A stretch of 5,826 nt of DNA from Clostridiales bacterium UBA8960 (GTDB lineage: Bacteria > Bacillota > Clostridia > Peptostreptococcales > Acidaminobacteraceae), in NCBI GenBank assembly GCA_003482695.1, contig DMYC01000330.1, positions 1 to 5,826 of the forward strand, read 5' to 3'. How positions within the stretch are numbered: position 1 is the stretch's first letter; each line of letters begins with the position of its first letter. The notes beneath the pieces are model-generated. The model saw only the letters and a list, made by a program, of their open reading frames with translations, had not been told where the DNA came from and made no database searches. Position numbers and translations under genes: made by a program. Of this stretch, positions 1 through 5,635 are shown piece after piece.

Positions 1-281
1 GTTCCGATTATCCGACGTGTGAGAATACCAAACCAATTCTGAAAAAACTTGGCGTTAAATGTCCACTTTGTGATGAAGGTGAGATTATAGAGAGAAAGTC
101 AAAGAAGTTGAAAGTATTTTATGGGTGTTCAGAGTTTCCAAAATGTACATTTGTTTCGTGGGATATGCCCATTGATAAAAGATGTCCTAAGTGTAATGAC
201 GTTTTAGTGATAAAGAAGAGCAAAAAGCAGGAAATAATTAAGTGTCATAGCGCTACGTGCGATTACACCCAGCAAAATTAG
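1..281 (+). CDS. topA: DNA topoisomerase I, C-terminal zinc-ribbon end (5' partial)
   Basis: This is the last 92 codons of topA, read from base 3 to the TAG at 279-281. The gene starts before the window, so the catalytic part is missing here. TopA relaxes negatively supercoiled DNA by transient single-strand cleavage; the visible part is its C-terminal DNA-binding tail. Nine cysteines form the end of one zinc ribbon and two more in full: a CPLC pair followed by the YGCSEFPKC segment, then a CPKC pair followed by KCHSATC. The [16 protein letters not shown] segment and the preceding [14 protein letters not shown] segment are close to what I recall of Firmicute TopA tails. The stop codon overlaps the Shine-Dalgarno of codY, and only 10 bases separate the two genes, so they are probably cotranscribed. 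A direct topA-codY junction is known from clostridia such as Clostridioides difficile, whereas B. subtilis has other genes between. The identification is secure. Confidence 0.93.
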   Translation, partial: SDYPTCENTKPILKKLGVKCPLCDEGEIIERKSKKLKVFYGCSEFPKCTFVSWDMPIDKRCPKCNDVLVIKKSKKQEIIKCHSATCDYTQQN

Positions 282-285
282 GAGG
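280..285 (+). promoter_or_regulatory. Ribosome binding site of codY, overlapping the topA stop
   Basis: AGGAGG lies six bases before the TTG at 292 and shares its first two bases with the TAG stop of topA. This strong, well-placed site is the main reason for accepting TTG as the codY start. The overlap also suggests that translation of the two genes is coupled. Confidence 0.85.
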
Positions 286-291
286 AAAGAC

Positions 292-1068
292 TTGGAAAGT
301 AATATTTTAACCAAAATGAGGAAGCTGAACTCTATACTTCAGACTTCAGGTGCAACACATTTATCATTTAAAGATTTATGCGCTACGATGATGAACATAT
401 TGGATTCTAATGTATATGTCGTCAGCAAGCGTGGTAAGATTCTTGGCGTCAGTTTATTTGACCATGAGGACAGTGCAGTCGTTTTGACCGATGGTGAGGA
501 TTATTTTTACAGCACAGAAGAGCAAGGGCGATTGATGCAAATCAATGAAACGCTGTTTAACATCACTCAAGATAAATTGATTGAACTCTTTAAAGATGAT
601 ATAGATAGTTATTCTAAGTTCGCGACGATTGTTCCAGTAATTGGAAATGCTCAAAGGCTCGCGACATTTATCATCGCAAGAAGAGACAGCTGCTACCTAG
701 AAGAAGATTTGATTTTGGCCGAGTACGCTGCGACCATCATCGGTCTTGAAATCATTCGGGCAAAGAGCGATGCGCATGAAGAAGTGGTGAGAAAAAAAGC
801 GGTTGTTCAAATGGCGATCAGCACACTTTCTTACTCAGAATTTGAAGCGGTTGTTCATATCTTTGATGAGCTAAGCGGAGATGAGGGCTTATTGATCGCC
901 AGCAAGATTGCAGATAAAGCCGGCATAACACGTTCTGTCATCGTCAACGCCCTCAGAAAATTTGAAAGCGCTGGCGTTATTGAAACGCGTTCTTTGGGTA
1001 TGAAAGGCACTTATATAAAAGTGTTGAATGATCACCTGATCGATGAACTCAATAAGATTAAAAACTAA
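292..1068 (+). CDS. codY: Global transcriptional regulator CodY
   Basis: CodY is a cytoplasmic DNA-binding protein that in Firmicutes represses or activates many genes according to nutrient state, using branched-chain amino acids and, in many species, GTP as effectors. The product has 258 residues, against 259 in B. subtilis. An N-terminal GAF domain (about 1-155) contains SKRGKILG at 45-52. A linker with KKAVVQMAISTLSYSE (168-183) leads to a winged helix-turn-helix (about 200-246) containing SKIADKAGITRSVIVNALRK and SLGMKGTYIKVLN, nearly identical to the family. The start is TTG, supported by AGGAGG six bases upstream and by alignment of MESNILTKMRKLNSIL with the B. subtilis N-terminus. The oddity is the effector pocket. 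The FPEEY segment reads YSTEE (73-77), and residues equivalent to R61, M62, P99 and V100 of B. subtilis appear to be V63, V64, K101 and D102. It is followed by a terminator, so flgB is transcribed separately. Confidence 0.97.
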   Translation: MESNILTKMRKLNSILQTSGATHLSFKDLCATMMNILDSNVYVVSKRGKILGVSLFDHEDSAVVLTDGEDYFYSTEEQGRLMQINETLFNITQDKLIELFKDDIDSYSKFATIVPVIGNAQRLATFIIARRDSCYLEEDLILAEYAATIIGLEIIRAKSDAHEEVVRKKAVVQMAISTLSYSEFEAVVHIFDELSGDEGLLIASKIADKAGITRSVIVNALRKFESAGVIETRSLGMKGTYIKVLNDHLIDELNKIKN

Positions 1069-1086
1069 TGAAATGTCATCAAATTC

Positions 1087-1128
1087 AAGAATCTTGCTTT
1101 TTCAATAAGAAATCGCAAGATTTTTTTT
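1087..1128 (+). terminator. Rho-independent terminator after codY
   Basis: An 8-bp stem pairs AATCTTGC (1090-1097) with GCAAGATT (1115-1122). It can extend outward through a G-T wobble and two A-T pairs, and inward through TTTC (1100-1103) with GAAA (1109-1112), leaving an AATAA loop. An eight-T run occupies 1121-1128, the first two bases also being in the stem. It starts about 20 bases after the codY stop and closes the topA-codY transcript, insulating the flagellar operon. Confidence 0.9.
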
Positions 1129-1130
1129 AG

Positions 1131-1158
1131 TTTAAAAGTCCTAAAAACGTGTTATAAT
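1131..1158 (+). promoter_or_regulatory. Candidate sigma-A-type promoter of the flagellar operon (extended -10)
   Basis: A perfect TATAAT at 1153-1158 is preceded by TG at 1150-1151 with one base between, giving the extended -10 form TGTTATAAT. The -35 is weak: TTTAAA at 1131-1136 with a 16-base spacer, or GTTTAA at 1130-1135 with 17. Extended -10 promoters tolerate poor -35 boxes. Transcription would begin near 1165 and give a leader of about 154 bases before flgB. It lies just after the codY terminator, matching the place of the sigma-A fla/che promoter in B. subtilis. The -10 is enclosed by an inverted repeat, listed separately. No experimental start site is available. Confidence 0.7.
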
Positions 1159-1169
1159 GAACGTTTTTA
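1142..1169. repeat. Perfect 9-bp inverted repeat around the -10 box, possible operator
   Basis: TAAAAACGT (1142-1150) is the exact reverse complement of ACGTTTTTA (1161-1169). The 10-base spacer holds the TATAAT. The half-site centres are 19 bp apart, near two helical turns, as in many dimeric repressor sites. A protein bound here would cover the -10 and start region. In RNA it would be a weak AT-rich hairpin, so a DNA site seems more likely than a second terminator. The binding protein is unknown; the sequence does not resemble the CodY consensus. Confidence 0.55.
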
Positions 1170-1194
1170 TATAAAACACTTTATTTTCTACAAT

Positions 1195-1212
1195 ATATAG
1201 TTTAAAATATAT
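1195..1212. repeat. Imperfect AT-rich palindrome in the flgB leader
   Basis: ATATAGTTTAAAATATAT is centred on TTTAAA (1201-1206), with one mismatched pair (1200/1207) and five flanking A-T pairs on each side. It lies between the two candidate flgB promoters, about 30-47 bases after the predicted sigma-A start. It is followed at once by three tandem copies of GGTA (1213-1224). Such palindromes arise easily in AT-rich DNA, so a role as regulatory site or leader structure is only possible. Confidence 0.3.
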
Positions 1213-1259
1213 GGTAGGTAGGTATATCTAGTGTTTAACAATGATTTTATGGATGATTA

Positions 1260-1285
1260 TATAAAAATGTAAATTTTGCCGATAC
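1260..1285 (+). promoter_or_regulatory. Candidate sigma-D (sigma-28) promoter of flgB
   Basis: GCCGATAC at 1278-1285 matches the sigma-28 -10 consensus (GCCGATAA in enterics, GCCGATAT-like in B. subtilis) at seven of eight positions. For the -35, TATA at 1260-1263 gives the expected 14-base gap to GCCGATAC but departs from TAAA at one base. An exact TAAA at 1262-1265 gives a short 12-base gap. Transcription would start near 1292, and the strong flgB ribosome site would follow at 1307. B. subtilis has both sigma-A and sigma-D promoters before flgB, so the arrangement has precedent. It would provide positive feedback on the operon. Confidence 0.6.
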
Positions 1286-1318
1286 ATTTACTGAGTCATA
1301 AAACTTGGAGGTGGTCAA

Positions 1319-1717
1319 ATGTTAAAGAACTCTTTTAAAAATATAGATTTTATGAGTAAGGCATTAAGTGGTTCGTGGATGAAAAACAGTGCAATAGCGA
1401 ACAACATCGCAAATGTGAATACACCTGGATACAAACGTCAGACGGTGAATTTTCAAGATGTTTTGCAGAATGAAATGAATTTGCAGCAATCCGTGAAAAT
1501 GACTAAGACCAATGATAAACATTTGGATCCGATGAACACAGGCCAGATTACGGTTGAAACGATAGGCAGTACAAGTTATAGAGTCGATGACAACAATGTC
1601 GACATCGATGTGGAAAACGCAGAAATGGCAAAAAATACGATTTACTACAATACGGTTGTCAATCAAGTCAACCAACAATACAAGAGATTGCAAGCTGCTC
1701 TAAGAATCAATAGATAG
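1319..1717 (+). CDS. flgB: Flagellar basal-body rod protein FlgB
   Basis: FlgB is a proximal rod subunit, exported by the flagellar type III apparatus and assembled on the MS ring through FliE. The product is 132 residues, usual for the family. The N-terminal rod-protein motif is clear: SAIANNIANVNTPGYKR at about residues 24-40, the Asn-rich segment shared by axial proteins. A C-terminal helix at about 98-132 (DVENAEMAKNTIYYNTVVNQ and on) packs with the N-terminal helix in assembled rods. There is no signal peptide, as expected for a type III substrate. The ATG at 1319 has a very strong GGAGGTGG (1307-1314) before it. It is the first gene of the operon, with two candidate promoters in the preceding 190 bases. 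flgC follows after 11 bases. The identification is firm. Confidence 0.96.
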   Translation: MLKNSFKNIDFMSKALSGSWMKNSAIANNIANVNTPGYKRQTVNFQDVLQNEMNLQQSVKMTKTNDKHLDPMNTGQITVETIGSTSYRVDDNNVDIDVENAEMAKNTIYYNTVVNQVNQQYKRLQAALRINR

Positions 1718-1728
1718 GAGGTTATTAG

Positions 1729-2169
1729 ATGAGCTTTTTTAACTCGATCAATGTCAGTGCATCAGGTTTAACCGCAGAAAGATTGCGCATGGACCTCATA
1801 TCTGAAAATATTGCAAATGCAAACGTAACAAGAACGGCGAGCGGGACACCATATAGAAGAAAGGTAGCGGTCTTTAGGGCTCAAGAAAGCAACACGTTTG
1901 AGCAGATACTAAGTCTGGCGACTGGATCAAAATCCACAGGCAACGGTGTTGAAATCGCTTCGATCATAGAAGACCAATCGCCATTTAAAAAAGAATATAA
2001 TCCAAATCACCCCGATGCGGATGCCGATGGTTATGTGAGCCTTCCCAATGTTGAGATTGTCAATGAAATGATCAATTTGATTTCAGCATCACGAGCTTAT
2101 GAGGCCAATATCACTTCCGTGAACACAACAAAAGCGATGGCCATGAAAGCACTAGAAATAGGAAAATAG
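1729..2169 (+). CDS. flgC: Flagellar basal-body rod protein FlgC
   Basis: FlgC is the second proximal rod subunit, built with FlgB and exported without a cleaved signal. It has 146 residues, close to the roughly 150 in B. subtilis. The N-terminal rod motif ASGLTAERLRMDLISENIAN spans 11-30. The family hallmark NPNHPDADADGYVSLPNVEI spans about 92-111. The C-terminal helix has the SRAYEANI motif at about 121-128 and ends in MKALEIGK. The start is ATG with TAGGAGG (1715-1721) seven bases before it; this site overlaps the flgB stop, so the two genes are probably translationally coupled. The gene is followed by an 85-base gap before fliE, wider than the other gaps in this operon. Nothing in the protein looks damaged. 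Confidence 0.97.
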   Translation: MSFFNSINVSASGLTAERLRMDLISENIANANVTRTASGTPYRRKVAVFRAQESNTFEQILSLATGSKSTGNGVEIASIIEDQSPFKKEYNPNHPDADADGYVSLPNVEIVNEMINLISASRAYEANITSVNTTKAMAMKALEIGK

Positions 2170-2175
2170 TCCATC

Positions 2176-2203
2176 TTATCATTTCTCCGGTTTGTAGTAT
2201 ACT
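2176..2203 (+). promoter_or_regulatory. Possible internal promoter between flgC and fliE
   Basis: TTATCA at 2176-2181 (four of six to TTGACA) and TATACT at 2198-2203 (five of six to TATAAT) are 16 bases apart. The -10 lies within a perfect 10-bp palindrome TAGTATACTA (2195-2204). It falls in the only sizeable gap among the flagellar genes, so fliE onward might have extra transcription. AT-rich spacers often give such matches by chance, so this is tentative. Confidence 0.4.
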
Positions 2204-2212
2204 AGTTAAGTC

Positions 2213-2230
2213 ATGCATTTATATATGCAT
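2213..2230. repeat. ATGCAT inverted repeat before fliE
   Basis: ATGCAT at 2213-2218 and 2225-2230 are separated by TTATAT and can form a short hairpin in RNA or a symmetric site in DNA. It lies about ten bases after the possible -10 at 2198-2203, so it would be at the extreme 5' end of a transcript from there. There is no T-run after it, so it is not an intrinsic terminator. ATGCAT is itself palindromic, so the pair also counts as a direct repeat. Confidence 0.4.
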
Positions 2231-2254
2231 CGCATCGTTTAGAAAGGATTTCAT

Positions 2255-2557
2255 ATGAATATCGTCGGTTTACAAAATTCTATACTCGTAAAAGATCATA
2301 AAATTTCGGAGCTCAACAAAAATGTTGGCAAAGAGGGCATCAATTTCTCGGAATTGCTGACAAAATCACTTCAAAAGGTGAGCGATGATCAGCTATATGC
2401 CGAACATATGGACAATCTTTTTTCGTTAGGTGCAATTGATAATATTTCCGATGTTACAATAGCTGCCATGAAAGCCGATTTATCTATCAATCTTGCCGTA
2501 GAAGTAACGAATAGGGTGTTATCGGCCTATAATGAAATTATGAGATTACAACTGTAA
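2255..2557 (+). CDS. fliE: Flagellar hook-basal body complex protein FliE
   Basis: FliE is the small adaptor joining the FliF MS ring to the rod and is among the first type III export substrates. The 100-residue length fits the family. The C-terminal half is diagnostic: LFSLGAIDNISDVTIAAMKA at about 51-70, then INLAVEVTNRVLSAYNEIMR (78-97) and the terminal LQL. The N-terminal half is variable, as in other FliE proteins, apart from the INFSELLTKSL segment at about 29-39. ATG 2255 is preceded by AGAAAGGA (2241-2248) with six bases between. The gene ends in a double TAA (2555-2560). fliF follows after 27 bases. The identification is firm. Confidence 0.95.
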   Translation: MNIVGLQNSILVKDHKISELNKNVGKEGINFSELLTKSLQKVSDDQLYAEHMDNLFSLGAIDNISDVTIAAMKADLSINLAVEVTNRVLSAYNEIMRLQL

Positions 2558-2573
2558 TAAAACTTTAACCATG

Positions 2574-2578
2574 AGGTG
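2574..2578 (+). promoter_or_regulatory. Ribosome binding site fixing the fliF start
   Basis: AGGTG here lies six bases before ATG 2585. An in-frame GTG at 2576-2578 could in principle be the start, but it is part of this site and has no Shine-Dalgarno of its own upstream. ATG 2585 is therefore preferred. Confidence 0.75.
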
Positions 2579-2584
2579 CTGTCA

Positions 2585-4138
2585 ATGGGCAATTTTTTCA
2601 ATCAGTTACGTGAACGCGTAATGACTTTTTTCAACAGTCTGAGTCGAAATAGAAAAATAATGTTGATTACAGGCACTGTAGGCGCAGTGTTGTTGTTAAC
2701 GTTTGGCATACTAATGTTGACGCGAACTGAATATGTCGTGATTGCTCAAGGATTAACGCCAGTAGAGGCTCAATCGGTTACTTCACAATTAACGGAGTTG
2801 GGTATCCCTTGGCGAGACAGCAATAACACATCGACAATACTGGTTCCCGCATCGGACGTTTCAAGGGCACGAATGGAACTTGCAGTCAGTGCGGCTACCG
2901 GATCAATCAGTTGGGTAGATGTTTTCAACAACGACTCCATAACGATGACATCGCAAACTCGAGAGCAAATGATTATACAGGCGACGGCTTCTGATGTTGA
3001 AAAATCAATAGAGACCATCACGATCGTGGATAACGCAACGGTTATTTTGCAGATTCCTAAAGAAAGCAATTATTTCATAAAAGATGAAATCGAATCAAAG
3101 GCGTCCGTCGTTCTAAACCTAAAAAGTGGCATGAAACTCAATGACGCTCAAGTGAGTGGCATCGTAAATCTCATTGTGAGTTCTGTCAAAGATTTAAAAC
3201 CTGAGAACGTGACGATTCTGGATGCCTCTGGTATTCAACTCAACAACCCTGAAAGTTCGGGTGGTTTCAATGCAAATACGCAGTATGATTTGCAACAGCG
3301 CGTTCAAAGACAGCTCAAGGGAGACTTGACGACTTTCCTCGAGAAAATATACGGCATAGGCAATGTCGAAGTACAACCGAATTTGACACTTGACTTTAAC
3401 CAACAAGTCGAAACAGTCAAATTATTCAGTCCGCCTATAGAGGGTGAAATCAACGGCATGGTCAGAAGTGTGACGAGCATAACGGAAAATGTTATCAACG
3501 ATGCAGGTGCTCAAGGCGTTCCAGGTACGGATTCAAATACTGGTGAGGCGACTTCAGTTGTCGAAGGTTCTAATGCCGGTTCGTCATATGAAAAAGCAAG
3601 TGAAACGTTAAATTATGAGTTAAATGAAATTTATCGTGAAATCGTCTCATCTCAAGGAGATATAAAATCGTTGTCAATCGGTGTGCTTATCAACTCAAAC
3701 GCACTCGTCGACAATACGATGACGGATACACATCGAAATGAACTCCTGAACTTAATCGCGATGTCTGCAGGTACAGATCGCACAAATATTCAAGTTTTAG
3801 TTCAGCAGTTTCCAGATCCGATGGAATTCTACGATATCTATACCGCCCAAGATGGCGCAGGCACCCTATTTGGCATACCGATCGTCGTCGTCGTAATCGT
3901 CGTTCTTGTGACGCTGGTGGCAGTAATTGGCGTTATGCTGGTGCTACGTAGAAACAAGCAAAAACGTGAAGCAGCAGAGGCTGAAGCCGCTAAGCAGGCA
4001 GCGATGACCGAAAAAGATCTTGAAGAAATCGAGTTCCAAGAGGACAAAGGAAGTCCAAAATACCATATTGAGAAATTTGTCGACAATAATCCTGAGGCGG
4101 CAGCGTCATTGCTCAGAGCTTGGTTAAATGAAATGTAG
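2585..4138 (+). CDS. fliF: Flagellar MS-ring protein FliF
   Basis: FliF forms the membrane-embedded MS ring that houses the export gate and carries the rotor. From ATG 2585 it has 517 residues, near the 536 of B. subtilis. Transmembrane helix 1 spans about 25-45 (IMLITGTVGAVLLLTFGILM). The YscJ/FliF ring-building domain follows (about 46-215), with EYVVIAQGLTPVEAQSV and the QIPKES loop. The second FliF domain (about 245-425) includes TLNYELNEIYREIV at 341-354 and is interrupted by a Gly/Ser-rich loop (about 305-337), the usual variable loop of the family. Transmembrane helix 2 spans about 429-454 and is almost all Ile, Val and Leu. A charged cytoplasmic stretch follows. The C-terminal tail (about 484-517), with YHIEKFVDNNPEAAASLLRA, is the conserved FliG-binding segment. 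The TAG stop overlaps the fliG ribosome site. No defects are visible. Confidence 0.97.
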   Translation: MGNFFNQLRERVMTFFNSLSRNRKIMLITGTVGAVLLLTFGILMLTRTEYVVIAQGLTPVEAQSVTSQLTELGIPWRDSNNTSTILVPASDVSRARMELAVSAATGSISWVDVFNNDSITMTSQTREQMIIQATASDVEKSIETITIVDNATVILQIPKESNYFIKDEIESKASVVLNLKSGMKLNDAQVSGIVNLIVSSVKDLKPENVTILDASGIQLNNPESSGGFNANTQYDLQQRVQRQLKGDLTTFLEKIYGIGNVEVQPNLTLDFNQQVETVKLFSPPIEGEINGMVRSVTSITENVINDAGAQGVPGTDSNTGEATSVVEGSNAGSSYEKASETLNYELNEIYREIVSSQGDIKSLSIGVLINSNALVDNTMTDTHRNELLNLIAMSAGTDRTNIQVLVQQFPDPMEFYDIYTAQDGAGTLFGIPIVVVVIVVLVTLVAVIGVMLVLRRNKQKREAAEAEAAKQAAMTEKDLEEIEFQEDKGSPKYHIEKFVDNNPEAAASLLRAWLNEM

Positions 4139-4146
4139 GAGGCATA

Positions 4147-5160
4147 ATGGCAACGAAGAAAGGAAAAATGTCTGGTAAAACAAAAGCTGCAATACTTTTG
4201 ATCGCACTTGGACCAGAACGTTCAGCGTCATTATTTAGCCACATGCATGATGATGAAATAGAAGAGTTGACGCTTGAAATTGCGAATGTCAATCGAATAA
4301 CCCCTGAAGAACGCGAGGGCGTCTTAGAGGAGTTTTATCAAGTCTGTTTGGCACAAGAATTTATATCTGAAGGCGGCATCAATTACGCTAAAGAGGTTCT
4401 TGAAAAAGCGATGGGCTCACAAAAGGCACTTGAAATCATCAATAAACTCACGTCTTCACTTCAGGTCAAGCCATTTGATTTTGTAAAGAAAACGGATGCG
4501 AATCAGTTGCTGAACTTCATTCAAAATGAACATCCGCAAACATTGGCGCTTATATTGTCATATTTGAATCCGAATCAAGCTGCTCAAGTGCTCAGTGCAT
4601 TGCCACAAGAAAAACAAGCGGATGTTGCTCAGCGAATTGCGACGATGGGTAGCACTTCACCAGAAATCATAAAAGAGGTCGAGCTCGTACTTGAGCGAAA
4701 ACTGTCATCCATGGTGACTCAGGATTACTCTGCTACAGGAGGCATCCAGTGTATTGTCGATATTCTCAACTCTGTTGATAGAGGTACAGAAAAGTATATT
4801 CTTGAGACACTTGAAATTCAAAATGCTGAGTTGGTCGAAGAAATTCGCAAGAAAATGTTTGTCTTTGAAGACATCGTCAATCTCGACAGCGTTGGCATTC
4901 AAAGGTTTATACGTGAAGTGGATAATAGTGATCTGGCAATCGCACTCAAAGGTGCAACTGATGAAGTGAAGGAGATGATCTTTGCCAACATGTCGAAACG
5001 TATGGCAGAGATGCTTCGAGAAGACATGGATTTCATGGGTCCTGTGAGACTCAGAGATGTTGAAGAAGCACAACAAAAGATTGTTAACATCATCAGAAAA
5101 CTTGAGGAAGCAAACGAGATAATAATCGCTAGAGGCGGAGGAGATGAGCTAATTGTCTAA
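4147..5160 (+). CDS. fliG: Flagellar motor switch protein FliG
   Basis: FliG forms the rotor ring on the cytoplasmic face of FliF and meets the stator to generate torque; with FliM and FliN it sets rotation direction. It has 337 residues, typical of the family. The N-terminal FliF-binding domain covers about 1-105, the middle domain has the signature EHPQT at 128-132, and a Gly-Gly hinge (198-199) precedes the C-terminal domain. The torque helix retains the charged residues known from E. coli (K264, R281, D288, D289, R297), here K268, R285, E292, D293 and R301, in the segments IALKGA, MSKRMAEMLRED and GPVRLRDVEE. ATG 4147 follows AGGAGG (4137-4142) by four bases, a tight spacing. The gene overlaps fliH by eight bases. 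The motor appears intact at this subunit. Confidence 0.98.
   Translation: MATKKGKMSGKTKAAILLIALGPERSASLFSHMHDDEIEELTLEIANVNRITPEEREGVLEEFYQVCLAQEFISEGGINYAKEVLEKAMGSQKALEIINKLTSSLQVKPFDFVKKTDANQLLNFIQNEHPQTLALILSYLNPNQAAQVLSALPQEKQADVAQRIATMGSTSPEIIKEVELVLERKLSSMVTQDYSATGGIQCIVDILNSVDRGTEKYILETLEIQNAELVEEIRKKMFVFEDIVNLDSVGIQRFIREVDNSDLAIALKGATDEVKEMIFANMSKRMAEMLREDMDFMGPVRLRDVEEAQQKIVNIIRKLEEANEIIIARGGGDELIV
5137..5143 (+). promoter_or_regulatory. Ribosome binding site for fliH inside fliG
   Basis: GGAGGAG lies within the last fliG codons, nine bases before the TTG at 5153. An in-frame ATG at 5144 is followed two codons later by TAA, so it cannot start fliH. TTG 5153 is the first usable start and yields the usual FliH N-terminal sequence. 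Confidence 0.7.
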
Positions 5161-5635
5161 GATATTCAAATCATCAAGAGTAGTTCTAGACGACAAAGCT
5201 TTTGTGTTATCGGCTAAATTAAATGAGCATATTTCACCGGATGAAATCATAGAAATGGCTGCCACTGAAGGACTGAAACCTTCAGAGGCAGCCACTCAAT
5301 TAATTGAGACCGCCAAACATGAAGCGAATAGGATTTTGGAAGAAGCGGATTTTGAGTATGAGCAAAAGTTAGCAAATGCACAGAGTAGCAGCGATGCTAT
5401 TGTTAGCCATGCATATGATCAGGCTAAAGGCATAATGGAACAAGCGAAAGCCGAGGGTTATCAAGACGGTTATAATAGTGGAATAGAAGACAGCAGAGAA
5501 ATTGCGAAGCAAATTGTTGATGAAGCGCTTTCAATCAAAGAAGAGTGGGCGCAAATGCGGCAAGAAATAATGAAAGATACTGAAACTGAGATGGTTCGCA
5601 TCGTCATCGATGCAATTGAAAAAATATTGGATTAA
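5153..5635 (+). CDS. fliH: Flagellar assembly protein FliH, N-terminal part ending at a premature TAA
   Basis: FliH is the peripheral stalk-like regulator of the FliI export ATPase, binding FliI through its C-terminal domain and the C-ring and export gate through its N-terminal part. This frame gives 160 residues, starting MSKIFKSSRVVLDDKAFVL, typical of clostridial FliH. A long Ala/Glu-rich coiled coil follows (about 45-145), with the GxxxG-type repeat at G102, G106 and G110 in AEGYQDGYNSG. The frame ends at TAA 5633-5635 after AIEKILD, where the family normally continues into the FliI-binding domain. That domain is encoded in the same frame right after the stop (see the next entry). FliH usually has more than 200 residues, so this product would be truncated. 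The TTG start overlaps fliG by eight bases, implying translational coupling. The gene is best read as a single fliH carrying one nonsense codon. Confidence 0.88.
   Translation: MSKIFKSSRVVLDDKAFVLSAKLNEHISPDEIIEMAATEGLKPSEAATQLIETAKHEANRILEEADFEYEQKLANAQSSSDAIVSHAYDQAKGIMEQAKAEGYQDGYNSGIEDSREIAKQIVDEALSIKEEWAQMRQEIMKDTETEMVRIVIDAIEKILD

Noticed and set aside
1205..1235. GGTAGGTAGGTA resembling the GGUAGGUAG end of the type I cyclic-di-GMP riboswitch, which precedes some clostridial flagellar operons
   Set aside because: The rest of the aptamer is missing: no CACGCACAGGGCAAACC-like segment, no GGACGCAAAGCC segment and no paired helices around them in the leader. The match is just a tandem GGTA repeat.
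1231..1272. A 13-codon micro-frame starting at GTG (MFNNDFMDDYIKM) in the flgB leader, a possible leader peptide
   Set aside because: Only a weak AGG lies before it, no terminator or antiterminator structure follows, and its end runs into the sigma-28-like box. It is too short to tell from chance.
1448..1462. CodY-box-like sequence within flgB (11 of 15 matches)
   Set aside because: It lies inside a conserved coding segment (NFQDV), so the match is likely due to codon content; its position inside the gene gives little reason to call it an operator.
1364..1693. Open frames on the - strand opposite flgB, and similar ones opposite codY, fliF and fliG
   Set aside because: They lie entirely within strongly supported + strand genes, have no family resemblance, and are Cys/His- or Ser-rich in the manner of reverse-frame translations.
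2576..2584. GTG at 2576 as the fliF start, giving three extra residues
   Set aside because: The GTG is part of the AGGTG that serves ATG 2585 and has no ribosome site of its own.
5633..5635. Reassignment of TAA to an amino acid as a general code change
   Set aside because: TAA ends codY, fliE (twice in a row) and fliG at the expected places, so it acts as a normal stop in this genome.
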